A stretch of 64,000 nt of DNA, from positions 558,001-622,000 of the forward strand of contig FMBT01000290.1 of NCBI GenBank assembly GCA_900095095.1, written 5' to 3'. Of this stretch, positions 54,903 to 64,000 are shown one piece after another. The translations under genes and the position numbers were made by a program. The first letter of the stretch is position 1, and every line of letters begins with the position of its first letter. The stretch comes from Fragilariopsis cylindrus CCMP1102. Its lineage: Eukaryota; Bacillariophyta; Bacillariophyceae; Bacillariales; Bacillariaceae. The notes beneath the pieces are model-generated. The model did not search any database and was not told the origin of the DNA. It saw nothing but the letters and a program-made list of their open reading frames with translations.

Positions 54903-55331
54903 TTAGTCCTGCTTGGCGCCATGGACACCAACACCGTCTCCCTCCCACACAGATCCTCCTTTGCCTTCGTTGATGTCGATATCCTGTGCCATCTGCGACC
55001 CTGCTTCGTAGTGGCCCTCCCCTATTTTCTTGTACACGGAGCTGATATTGTTGGCGCCGGAGGGAAAGATAGTCTTGTAGGAGCCGTCCTTGAGTTGGCC
55101 CAAATAAACCGTGGCCGTCGACGTGAGGTTCACGATGTGTGGCAGGGCATTCCAGAAATCCATGAGGGCGCCGCCTTTTCTGTAGAAGTTACTCGACCAC
55201 TGGTACAGGCCGTGGTTGTTGGACTTATCGTCCATAGATTCGGTGAACCGCCAGCGCAAGAGGCCGGCGAAGATCATGACCCAGCCTCCGAAGGCGCAGT
55301 ACGCGGATGTCCCAACGACGTCTGAAATCAT
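54903..55331 (-). CDS. GC-rich small membrane protein, unknown
   Basis: Open exon of 142 residues from an ATG at 55331. A helix near the start (TSAYCAFGGWVMIFAGLL) could be a membrane segment or mitochondrial targeting region. The rest is polar and ordered: MDDKSNNHGLYQWSSNFYRK, NALPHIVNLTSTATVYLGQL, KTIFPSGANNISSVYKKIGE. Third codon positions are strongly GC-rich, unlike neighbours but like the acireductone dioxygenase, which suggests high expression or different origin. An in-phase acceptor at 55322 and an upstream exon ending at 55461 (donor GTAACT) are also possible, so the N-terminus is uncertain. I recognise no family. Confidence 0.6.
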   Translation of the reverse strand: MISDVVGTSAYCAFGGWVMIFAGLLRWRFTESMDDKSNNHGLYQWSSNFYRKGGALMDFWNALPHIVNLTSTATVYLGQLKDGSYKTIFPSGANNISSVYKKIGEGHYEAGSQMAQDIDINEGKGGSVWEGDGVGVHGAKQD

Positions 55332-56445
55332 CGTTCGACTTAATAGATGTTATTGTTATAAGACCGTTTCTGCTGATAACCCTTTCTGGATATCAATATT
55401 GTAGTGCTGCAGTGTTGTAATTGAACTTGTTGTGGTGTGGAAGAGGCAAGTTCAGTTACCTTTCAATGCTATGTCCCTTGTGCTTGGTGTATTTTTTATT
55501 TTGTAGAAGTCGTAGTAGCGAGCTACTGGTAATCTACTAGGCAGTACAACGTATCAGTACTTTGTACAATGTACAGCAGCAGCGTTGCAAACCTCCAGCG
55601 ATACTGTACGGTAGACGAGTAAAGCAAATGTTGTGTCATTTTCGAGGTAGAAGTATTATAATTCGATGAATCTTCTCTCTTATTTCGAGATTTATTTATT
55701 GACACTTCATTCACAATTCCTTCATTCGACATTTCTACTCTAAAGGGAAAAGAAAGAGAAGTATCGAAACACCATGCATACCGTACGCTAAGAGTTCTTT
55801 TTTATTCTATAATTCCATTCCTGGTTACAATTGCCCCCAAACTGCTTTTCAGCATCGTCGTTTCGTTTCGTTTCTTCACATAATACTCTGCGAATAATTC
55901 GCAGCCGACGGTACAATAATGAGCAGCAAAGCAAAGGACGACGACAGCTGTCGAAGATGACGAAAAAACCATCAACAAGCACAACGTCGTAATAGTACAG
56001 TATCGTACGATTTTATTGATAGTTATTTCATTTATTGCATCGTTGTTGTGTTGTGTGTTTTATTAAAGAGGGCAACCATCATCTCATCGGTATGTTTTCC
56101 TTTCGATCTCTAATAATACTGTGTATATTCGTTGTTGTCCTTATAATAGGTAAGTATGGTAGGTAGTAATAATACGCACATAGTTGAAAAAAAATTCGAC
56201 TCGGCTCGTGCGAATTTTAAATTCTTATACAAATCTAAGAACACAAACAAATCAGTTTTTTTGGTGTCAACAACACTACTACAACGTTACTTCTACTAGT
56301 ATGTTCATTGTACCTATCGTTTCAGTACTCGAGAATGCAGTTTTAGTCCTACCTTTTATTTGTTTGTGAATACTCTAGACCGAGAGAGAGAGAGAATTAT
56401 CGATTGAAACAATCCAATAGGGTGAAAAAGAAATCCGCGACGAAA
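55332..56445. other. Intergenic, no credible gene
   Basis: 1.1 kb upstream of both the GC-rich protein and the F-box/WD40 pseudogene. A GA repeat lies at 56379-56394. Minus-strand frames at 55523-55732 and 55788-55984 have no domain; an extra exon of the GC-rich gene may end at 55461. Confidence 0.4.
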
Positions 56446-58264
56446 ATGTTGTATTCGAATTTGCGACAGCCAACGCTGCATTCTTTTATTAAAGATTCAT
56501 CCCGACCGGCAAGGAAACGAACTCGGCTATCGTATGACATAGCTACGAAAATTCCCCCACAGATCCTTGTTGATCACGTGTTGCCATTTCTCGACCGTAG
56601 TACGTGGAATTCTTTGACGATCATATCAAAAGATGTATTCCGAGCAAGTCGAAAATCAATTCCACCCTGGCCAGAGCGATTAATTATATCAAAAAAATCT
56701 ATCAAATCAACTGCTGTTTCTCCCATTGCTTTTGACCCCACAGGAGTACGTCTTGCCGTACTTGCTTATGATGACTCCATCAATATTTACGATGTCCGAC
56801 GTGGACATATCAAGACATTAGATCTTGACAACATCGAATCAATTATCATCGATCGTATCTATTTACTAGATTCAAAGACAATTATGTTGCTGAGTTGTCA
56901 AGGTGCTATATACTGGCAACTTGATGATCGAATGAATGTAATCGATGTTTACGATGAAGGAATTGATGCTATTGATGTTTATAACTTTAAGGGCCATTAC
57001 TAGAGGCTGACACTTGTCGTGGTTGGACAAAATTAAAAAACGACCAGAACTATTATCTGGCAACCAACACACCAACACACGATCAAGATAGTACTGGTAC
57101 ACCGATTCGCATTCAAAATCTTAGTAGAAACAAAGAAGAAGAAGATTCGTCTGTTTGTTGGATTAAGTATCCATACATTGGAACCAAAATAAAATGTCTA
57201 CAGTTTGTTAGCTTGTCCTCCGGCGGCGGACCGAATACGTGTAGGAGTAGCAGCAGCAGCAATCGAAGACTTCTAGTATCGATATCAAAAGATCGAGATG
57301 TTGATGTATGGCACTTCAACCAAACTTCTGATATTCGACATGATAAAAAATCTATATCGTTAGGGAAAATCCCAATTCATTGTTCGGACGATACTTGGAC
57401 CCACCGTTATATCATAAACACCATACCGAATAGAGGGGTGAAGCTTTGCATTACAGAAATAATTGAACGTTGGTGTTATGACGATGATGGTCCGAACGAA
57501 GAAAAGGACAAAGGCACTTGTAAAGATGATGATGGTACCGAAGACGACGATTACGACGACGACGACGAATGTTACTGTGACGGTGATTGCCAATGTGACC
57601 ATGATGATGATGATGGCGCAGATGATGGAGGTGAAGATCATCATGACGACCACACAGAGGACACTTTTGACATTTCGTACATTGAACGACAGGTGATTGT
57701 ATGGGAACAAATCATTACTGATGATGAAAATATTCAATTCCAAATGAAGCACGATTTTCGAACCAGACGACGTGATGTTAATTCGGTCGTATCGGATGAC
57801 GGTAGGTTCTTGGTATCACTCACAAAAGACTGGAATCTCGACGTACGTCGATTGAATGAAAGAGAGAAGGACGAAGATGAGTATGAAGGTGATAGGCCCA
57901 AACTTTTGCGAACTATCAAGGGATGTTATCACTTTGATGGATGCCGTCCGGATAATAGTTACTCCTTTCGATATGATCCTCGTATAGAAATGAGTTGGTT
58001 GTCTTCTGATGTTGGTGTATATCTTTCCCGTGACTGTAAAGTAGCTGTAACAAGTAGTCAGAGAGAGCTTCGGATTCACCTTTTGTAAAATAAGAAAGAA
58101 GCTGTATGCTACCCAGTATTCCGAAGTCAATCTGAATCGAGTAACTTCGTGGGACAGACGAAAACGGAAATGACAAGGCGGTCTGTCGGAATCTCTTACT
58201 GTCCAATGAAGAATGGACAATAGACATAAATAATGTGCAAAGCATAATATATCCGAAGTGTTAA
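56446..58264 (+). pseudogene. F-box/WD40-type protein, broken by several frameshifts
   Basis: The ATG at 56446 opens a frame with an F-box (IPPQILVDHVLPFLDRSTWN) at residues ~35-85 and a WD40-like unit (SPIAFDPTGVRLAVLAYDDS, INIYDVRRG), as in many diatom proteins that could serve as ubiquitin-ligase adaptors. It stops at 57001. The next frame is open from 56991 to 58088 with no stop and continues the same kind of protein (RDVDVWHFNQTSD, QVIVWEQI, VVSDDGRFLVSLTKDW), plus an Asp-rich insertion. Two further protein-like stretches in changed frames follow: LYATQYSEVNLNRVTSWDRR, then LLLSNEEWTIDINNVQ ending at 58264. I infer at least three frame changes, so it is a decayed gene rather than one error. 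Confidence 0.6.
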
Positions 58265-59005
58265 GTAAAATAGTAATAGTAATATGAATAACAGTGTAAA
58301 TGAATATCATCTAAATCATTTTTTGTAGTATCTAATCAGTCATAGCCAATAAATCGCTATGGTGGCATCTACAAATATAATCAAAACAAATACCTATTAT
58401 TTGGATCGGCATTCGTGACTTCAGTTATTAGTTCAAACACGGATATTCATTTTTCTGACTTTTAAATCTCAGGTTTTCGGAGGTACTACCACAGGACGAT
58501 TGATTGATTCCTTCTTATGCCAACGGTCTAGAATACGTAGTCCCTGCAAGCTTTGACTCGCTCACTCAAAGATTTCGTTGTTGAAAAGGCAACACGATAG
58601 GTAGACTGTCAACTGGAATTTTAGTTAAGGTACTTATCAATTTTTTTGTGTCCACGATAGCCGTGTGAGGGCCATGCCGTCTTGGAGTATACAGTACCGT
58701 ATAAGGATTTGTTTCGTCACGACAGTGCCTACACCAGTATTTAAGAATGTTTGTTATCTCCCACAATCGTAATCGTGGCCCGTGTAAATCTAAAACTTCC
58801 AATGTCTATACTTAAACCAGAACTCAAAGAACAAAAAATCATAGGCAAATTTGCGGTGCCATAAATCCCTGCGATCGTAGAGGCACAGTCCGTATATTCA
58901 CCACGATAAAGAAGACAATACAGGAACAAGAAATCGAAGAGACTCATAATATTCTAATTCATTACTTACAAACACCAAGAACAAGTAAAAGTTACACTTA
59001 TAAAG
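58265..59005. other. Intergenic, uncertain minus-strand frames
   Basis: 740 bp before the winged-helix gene. Minus-strand frames at 58947-58741 and 58802-58566 look partly protein-like (a Cys/His cluster WCRCRDE-type around 58730) but no family is recognised. The rest shows nothing. Confidence 0.35.
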
Positions 59006-59596
59006 ATGGCTAAGAAAACCCAAACTTCATCCAAAACTTCCGCCACTGCCAAGAAGGCTCGAACTGCCATCACGAAGAAGGGGAAAAAGAATGGTGGTTC
59101 TTCAACTTCTGCTGCTGATCGGATCGTAAACGCTGTTGCCTCAAGACGTGCTTTCGGTGAAACTAAAGCCAACCGTAAGTTAATCATGGGTTTGGCTACG
59201 ATTTTAAACAAGAAAAGTTTCGATACTACAATCTTGAATATGAAGAAGAAGAAGAATTGGATCGACTACGACAAGGAAACGGTGTGGCTTACCAAGGAAG
59301 GCGAGGAGCATGTCAGTCCTGATGCTTTGGTTGTACCTAAGAACAACGATGATATGCAGGAAAAGATCCGAATGGACATGCTCAAGGGAGGCAAGAGACC
59401 ATGTGGAATCTTCAACCTGATGCTGGATGGTCGTTATTATACAAAAGCTGATCTTGCCGAAGCGATGGGAATGGAAAATAATAAGAGCTTTGGTACCTAC
59501 ATGTCTACTCTCAGCCAGGTCAGCGAAAGGGAAGGAGGAAAGATCCGTTTGGTTGATTTTGTATTCCCATGCGGCCGTCCTTGTGATTCTAAATAG
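59006..59596 (+). CDS. Winged-helix-like protein with Lys-rich N-terminus
   Basis: Single exon, 196 residues. Residues 1-38 are Lys/Ala/Thr-rich, like a histone H1-type tail. Two ordered blocks follow. The first, about residues 55-110, reads RKLIMGLATILNKKSFDTTI, then YDKETVWLTKEGEEH: three helices and a strand-turn in a winged-helix pattern. The second, about residues 130-190, reads RPCGIFNLMLDGRYYTKADL, then NNKSFGTYMSTLSQV. The strand-turn YDKETVWLT is a motif I have seen in a diatom expanded family. Nucleic-acid binding is inferred from fold and charge. It lies downstream of the F-box/WD40 pseudogene on the same strand, but with its own upstream region. Confidence 0.6.
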   Translation: MAKKTQTSSKTSATAKKARTAITKKGKKNGGSSTSAADRIVNAVASRRAFGETKANRKLIMGLATILNKKSFDTTILNMKKKKNWIDYDKETVWLTKEGEEHVSPDALVVPKNNDDMQEKIRMDMLKGGKRPCGIFNLMLDGRYYTKADLAEAMGMENNKSFGTYMSTLSQVSEREGGKIRLVDFVFPCGRPCDSK

Positions 59597-60293
59597 AAAG
59601 GAAAATGTTGCTGTCTATTGTAACTTATCTATTTCTATTCCAATGAATGGGTTTCCATTTCCTTGTGACACTTTTATACACCAATCAAAGCAAGGGAAGC
59701 CTCTATACTTTCGCGTCATTATTAGAGAACATTAGTGGTTGTATCTTGTATCTTCGAATATATAATATAAGATTATTAACTTTAAAATTCTAAAAAATGG
59801 ATCGGTATATTAGTAACCTGTCTATTCTTCTTTTTAGGAATCTTACGATCTCCTTGATGTTGTTGACGACGACGATGATTATTCGTTGAAACTTCATGTT
59901 GACTGCTCGTGACGAGTGGGTTTTTCTTGCTACCGTTATAGTCGGCAATGTGATGGGCTGTGGCAAGAACAATAGTCCCCTATACTATCAACAGACGCAT
60001 CCGCATTAGCTAGAGGTGTAAAAGAGCTTCAGTATGTCATTAAGTATTTAGCATAAAATCAAGAATAAAAGGTAAAAACTTCTACTAGATTCACAGTTCA
60101 TCGGAATTGTTTTATCTCCGTATATTATTGCATTTACTCACGCCTCGTCATATCTAAGTCTTCTTTGTAGAATATGGCAAAAGCTTCAAATTTTAGGTTC
60201 ACTAGGTCTCGTGATATGTCTCATTGCTTCGTTGTTGCTGCTATTGCTGTTGCTGTTATTGTCGTTTTCGTCCCAAACACTTTCCATCATTTC
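59597..60293. other. Downstream region of the F-box-type gene, possibly coding
   Basis: On the minus strand the exon frame of the F-box-type gene stays open past its TGA (60296-60294) for about 30 codons. A GTGAAC donor at 60202 could join, in phase, to an exon at 59957-59782 ending with a TAA (see findings). If not real, it is 3' untranslated region and intergenic. Plus-strand 3' end of the winged-helix gene lies at the left. Confidence 0.35.
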
Positions 60294-62213
60294 TCAATGA
60301 CGTTCAGGACGAGCAGCTAAGCCGTAGTTTTCCGGACGACGAAACATATCTTTATGGGTATTTCTCAAAGTTTCAAAACGGCGATCCTTTAGCCAACGGA
60401 TACAGCGAAAATCGTGAAGCGTATCGATGGCGTTCTGGAAAAGTACAAGCCATAATATACTGTGTCAGGCACGAACAAACTACAAGTTACAAAAAACAAT
60501 AATACATTCGCCTCAATTTAATAAAGGACTTACCATTCGGGAAAAGGTTTGGTTCTGATTTGTTGGGGGAGTCGTTTCCTTTAGCCAAACAACCGTCTCG
60601 GGGAGCTTCTTGTACTCCTTGATGAGACCATGAATGCTACGGTATTCCTTCTGACATTCGTTGAACGTAGTGCGCCACGCATCAAAAGTTTTGGGGTGAG
60701 ACATATAATGCCCTCGTTCATAGAATCCTTGTTGACTATTTCTGCTATCCCAAACTTTACCGGCCAGGTTTTTTCCCTTCTCGTTTGATGAATTGGAAAC
60801 AACGCTGCATACAAATACTTCTCGTTTGCTATTTGCCGAATCCAATGTATAAAAGAGTGCCTTCGGTGTGCTTCCCAACCTTAAGTGACCTAAAATTATT
60901 TCATATTGATGAAACCACCCAAGAAAATTCTTGGCAGTCCTATTACTAATGCAATATGTGATCAAGGCTTTTTGATGCTTACGCAAGTCCGATCGATTTA
61001 GGTACATATCTCCCAATCGGTTAGGAAAATCTTCACCAATCAAGCCATTTGCGTCGAATAGCATGATCGTTTCTCGAACGGTTTCCACCCCAGTTGCAAT
61101 CTTGTTCAACGTAGCACCACTTGGTGCAGAAAGTAGAGGACCAATAGCTAACTTTGATGGTTCGTGTTCAAATATGAAGAATCCCGCACTATTCCATTCA
61201 CCAGCCAAAGCAATTTCCTTGTATTTGAATCCTTCGAGGAGTTCCTCGATTTTGTTGTAGACAGGCTGCGACATATCACGTTTCCGAGACGCTCGTTTCG
61301 AATCTTTGGCTTGCTGAATAGCAATCAAGACGTCTCGTTTTCGTTTCTGATGCGCATCGTACTGCGCCATGGCAGTATCAAACGCAGTGACATAAACTTG
61401 CGATAGATTTCGTTCTTCTTGAGTAATATTCTGGTCTAATTGAACCAAACGATCCTCGAGGAGTGCTTTGCGCTTTTCTTCTTCGTGATGTGTCTTTTCG
61501 ATTTGTTTCACGTGCTTAAATAGAACCAAAGATCCAACATCATCTCCCGTAGAATGTTCCACTTGTGGAGACGAAAGAAGTTTAGTACAATCGTATGATT
61601 CGATTCGATTATTTTTTCGACTCCACGAGCTATATAACCGTATACGTTGGGCTGACACGTCTTCCACACATGTGAGACAAATCGAAAGTGTAAAAGGTCG
61701 ATGTGTAGGCTTCTCCAACCTGGATGGTTTTCTATTCACAAGATCGTAACCACAACACTCTTCACCGCGTTCACACATCGTTGCGTTTACCAAACGAAGT
61801 AGTCGAAAAATTGAAGGAATATAAACACTTTTGTCCTTGACACTTTTCATGATTCTCTCGATCACTTGCTTTGGATTCCCACCCTGAAAGACAGCAGTTT
61901 GTACAACAAGTTCGGGTGTAATAGCCTGACGAAAGGATTTACTAAGTAAACTCAGTTTGTATACAAGATTGACGCTGTCCAAATATGAGAATATTTTTGG
62001 CAATAACGCAAAAGGTAACATCTCAACGAAAGGATCTACAGGATGATTGCGTGTCCATTTATCCTTACGACGTTTCTTCGCAGTCTGCTTTCTTCTTTCT
62101 TCTGCCTCTACCAATGCCAATGCTAGCTGCTGATACTCCTCATCCTCAATGTCGCGGTCGTCGTTGCCGTCACCATCGATTCTTCGTTTTCTGGCTCTTG
62201 TTGTCGTCACCAT
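60294..62213 (-). CDS. F-box-like protein, diatom type
   Basis: Exons 62213-60534 and 60434-60294 in phase 0 (ATG|GTAAGT donor, TTCCAG acceptor), 606 residues. The N-terminus is basic (TTRARKRRIDGDG) with an acidic/Ala stretch that may be a coiled coil. An F-box-like helix pair lies at residues ~62-105 (MLPFALLPKIFSYLDSVNLV, then LLSKSFRQA). Cys-rich motifs follow (CERGEECCGYD, ICLTCVE), a long Gln/Lys-rich coiled coil around residues 230-330, and an ordered C-terminal region (GWFHQYEIILGHLRLGS). The second exon ends with HDFRCIRWLKDRRFETLR. F-box proteins tether substrates to ubiquitin ligases; the role here is inferred. An in-frame TGA at 60296-60294 ends it, though downstream frame continues. 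Confidence 0.72.
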
Positions 62214-62962
62214 GATTTAATCTTCGTCTTGTTTTGTTTTGTCGCTTTGTTGGGTTGCGTCGTCGCTTTGGAATATTATAGCTTCTACTCTATTTAATGT
62301 TTTTCAATATTGACTCTATCGGCTGTGGGTGTGGACTTGATCTTACGAAGTTCTTCGCAGTTCGATAGTCGATTTCTCCTCGCTGACCTTATATTTGAAA
62401 ATTATTGATTTTGCTGGCCGACACGCGTGGTCATTGTTGTGCACTAGTGAATGAAAGACGGTAATATTTTTTTATTTAGTTACATTGTAAGTTACCGAAT
62501 AGCCGAATAGTACCGTAGAATGAAAAATGAAGTAGAATGTAGTAGAATGAAGAAAAGAGAAGTTGTTTGGGAAGCTTGTGGTCAATTTTATGACAATCCC
62601 TCATCTACTTTGTTGAAGCAATACATCAAGAAATAAAACTATATCTTGTATATAAGCCAATACCCTGTAACTTTGACAGGTCTATCTCCCTATTTGAATA
62701 TTGTGGAACTTTTTGATTCTTTTTGTTTTCGATAAGAACAATGATCTTGACTCTTTGTTCTGTGATTTCTACTGACTAAAAGAGACAATGGGTTGACAAA
62801 CTACTTCCCTTACCCTCTGAAACCAACATACAGTAGTAGATGGTTCAAAATTATACATCAGGTCTGAGATGGAGATGCTAGTGAATATGTGTAAGGAATA
62901 AAATAAGTATGGTTTATTATCTCACAGAGACAAGTTAGGAAGTCAAACAAGAACAATGTAGA

Positions 62963-62999
<37 letters not shown>

Positions 63000-63341
63000 A
63001 ACACAAACACAAACACAAACACAAACACAAACACAAACACAAACACAAACACAACCACAAACACACACACACACACAAGCACAGATACTAACACACTGTC
63101 AAAGTATTAGTGTGTTTGGTAGACCTCAAAATGAATTATTAAAACAAAAATACAAGGCGTTATGTTATGCTATTGTTCAATTTGTGTTATAAACATTATT
63201 AGAATAAATAATGTTTTACCTAAAATTATTTGGTATCTTATTGTATTAATAATACATAAAGTGTTGTCTGTTATAGTAGCTGATATGTTGCTCCCCACCT
63301 TGGAAAGGATAATAAGACACCGGTCAACTTGCTAATAGTAC
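62214..63341. other. Intergenic with (CA)n repeat
   Basis: 1.1 kb between the F-box-like gene and the retrotransposon LTR. A CA/AAACAC repeat runs from about 62963 to 63080. No open frame of note. Confidence 0.5.
62963..63080. repeat. (CA)n then (AAACAC)n microsatellite
   Basis: About 28 bp of pure CA, about ten copies of AAACAC, then CA again. The hexamer may have grown from the dinucleotide by point mutation and expansion. Confidence 0.92.
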
Positions 63342-63597
63342 TGTAGTTGTCCTAAACTAGTTAGTATTTCGTTAATTCGCTTATATTATATTGTGAGCAT
63401 TCATGTTGCTACATGTTATTCTATAGAGTACACCGGTATGCTATAGAGTACACCGGTATGTTAAGACTCGCTTATCCAAGCTCGCTTAACCTTGCCTACT
63501 CTTAACGGATAGTTATCAGCGAGGTGAGGTGCTCTATAGCTGCGCCAACTCTCATGACTCAAGTGACGTCACCAGTCACATATGACTGTTTACTACA
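63342..63597 (-). repeat. LTR of a Ty3/gypsy element, 256 bp
   Basis: In element orientation the LTR runs from 63597 to 63342, with ends TGTAGT...ACTACA, a 6-bp inverted repeat and the TG...CA rule. A purine-rich tract (AGTGGGAGAG, at 63598-63607) immediately precedes it. The next five bases after the LTR (GTACT) are a candidate half of a target-site duplication; the partner lies outside the window. Inside, a 20-bp unit is duplicated in tandem at 63421-63460. Two bZIP-type sites sit close to the 5' end, TGACTCA at 63555-63561 and TGACGTCA at 63564-63571. Confidence 0.75.
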
Positions 63598-63635
63598 CTC
63601 TCCCACTAAGATGTAGCTTCCCAAAGAAGCTATCT

Positions 63636-64000
63636 TCAATCCAACCCTTTGTATGGTGCAAACCATCTTGTCGATTGGGTATCTGTTACTGTTGGTGTTC
63701 GTTGTATTGTTATGGTTCCATTGGTATGAGTTGCTACAATTCGGAATGGTCCTGAAGATCTCTCTGACAGCTTTGACTTATTCCATACGATTTGCATCAC
63801 TCTATCCCCTACTCTAAAGTGGTGTTCTATTCTTCTTCGGTTCTGTTTGATCAAATTCTCATCAATCATCTGTTGACGTCCTGCACGGATTGCTTCTAAA
63901 TTTGCTATCAAGGGTACATCCATAATCATATCACGACCATACACCATTGCGCCTGGTGTTGTACCAATCGGTGCGCTAACTGAACATCTCATTGCATGCA
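63636..64000 (-). CDS. Gypsy polyprotein C-terminus, integrase tail (partial)
   Basis: Open to the window edge and 118 residues long from the first ATG, which is unlikely to be the start. RCSVSAPIGTTPGAMVYGRD is the motif near the end of the integrase core of gypsy Pol, and LIKQNRRRIEHHFRVGDRVM, then GPFRIVATHTNGTITIQR, is the C-terminal DNA-binding segment. Integrase joins the element's cDNA to the genome. The stop lies 38 bp before the LTR, and no protein follows. The frame is unbroken in the visible part. Confidence 0.85.
   Translation of the reverse strand, partial: HAMRCSVSAPIGTTPGAMVYGRDMIMDVPLIANLEAIRAGRQQMIDENLIKQNRRRIEHHFRVGDRVMQIVWNKSKLSERSSGPFRIVATHTNGTITIQRTPTVTDTQSTRWFAPYKGLD

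Larger units (their letters stand above)
63342..64000 (-). mobile_element. Ty3/gypsy LTR retrotransposon, 3' end
   Basis: The polyprotein tail (63992-63636), a purine tract and a 256-bp LTR form the expected order at the 3' end of a gypsy element on the minus strand. The element continues beyond the right edge. The preserved TG...CA ends and open frame suggest it is fairly young. Confidence 0.75.

Noticed and set aside
55461-55540. Extra upstream exon for the GC-rich small gene
   Set aside because: Donor and phase fit, but the block is AT-rich and has no start codon or placeable upstream exon. Kept only as an option in the gene entry.
56980-57010. Programmed -1 frameshift in the F-box/WD40 gene
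   Set aside because: No X-XXY-YYZ slippery heptamer in the zero frame at the overlap, and further frame changes occur downstream.
62963-63080. CRISPR-like or satellite array
   Set aside because: It is a plain dinucleotide/hexamer microsatellite with no spacers.

Overview
The window reads as nuclear DNA of a diatom, most like a raphid pennate such as Fragilariopsis or Pseudo-nitzschia. The evidence is a low GC content, short GT-AG introns, proteins full of Asn, Gln, Ser and Asp runs, and several protein families I know mainly from diatoms: a CRAL-TRIO plus DUF6824 protein, a heat-shock-factor protein with a stramenopile-type domain, a duplicated YRxW-repeat family, and F-box/WD40 proteins. 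Plastid-type bipartite leaders with a Phe near the predicted cleavage site and a Tat-type thylakoid lumen leader point the same way. Species is inference.

Layout. 1-130: start of a gene leaving the window. 421-878: possible relic. 1053-3287 (-): CRAL-TRIO/DUF6824. 5096-6505 (-): AlkB-type dioxygenase with a PCNA-binding box and a UBZ4 finger. 6942-12362 (+): large P5A ATPase. 12473-13039 (-): small membrane protein. 14877-16340 (-): heat-shock-factor-type regulator. 17540-18316 (-) and 18891-20725 (+): acireductone dioxygenase divergent from a COG0523/CobW metallochaperone. 21772-22557 (-): unknown. 23165-24711 (-): secreted type I membrane protein. 26621-29210 (-): subtilase. 30862-32409 (-): plastid EamA transporter. 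33072-33689 (+): secreted or plastid protein. 33917-36090 (-): beta-helix protein with a broken frame. 36.1-39 kb: gene-poor and AT-rich. 38969-39451 (-) and 40001-40804 (+): lumen protein divergent from a short-chain dehydrogenase. 41035-43431 (-): sulfotransferase-like type II membrane protein with a long charged tail. 44242-46293 (+): YRxW-repeat protein. 47497-48738 (+): FAIM-like protein. 49330-49950 (-): decayed SWIM zinc-finger gene. 50325-51476 (+): soluble ABC ATPase. 51839-52593 (-) and 52944-53786 (+): PhnA protein divergent from an RWD protein. 53926-54762: carboxylesterase remnant. 54903-55331 (-): GC-rich small protein. 56446-58264: F-box/WD40 pseudogene. 59006-59596 (+): winged-helix-like protein. 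60294-62213 (-): F-box-type protein. 63342-64000 (-): Ty3/gypsy retrotransposon end with a 256-bp LTR.

There are no operons. Several genes form divergent pairs that share one upstream region, the most suggestive being the metal-dependent acireductone dioxygenase with the metallochaperone. The right half, from 49 to 58 kb, is rich in decayed genes (SWIM, carboxylesterase, F-box/WD40), in contrast to the intact left half. Splice sites were placed by eye from GT-AG consensus, phase and protein continuity, without transcript data. I saw no tRNA, rRNA or CRISPR.
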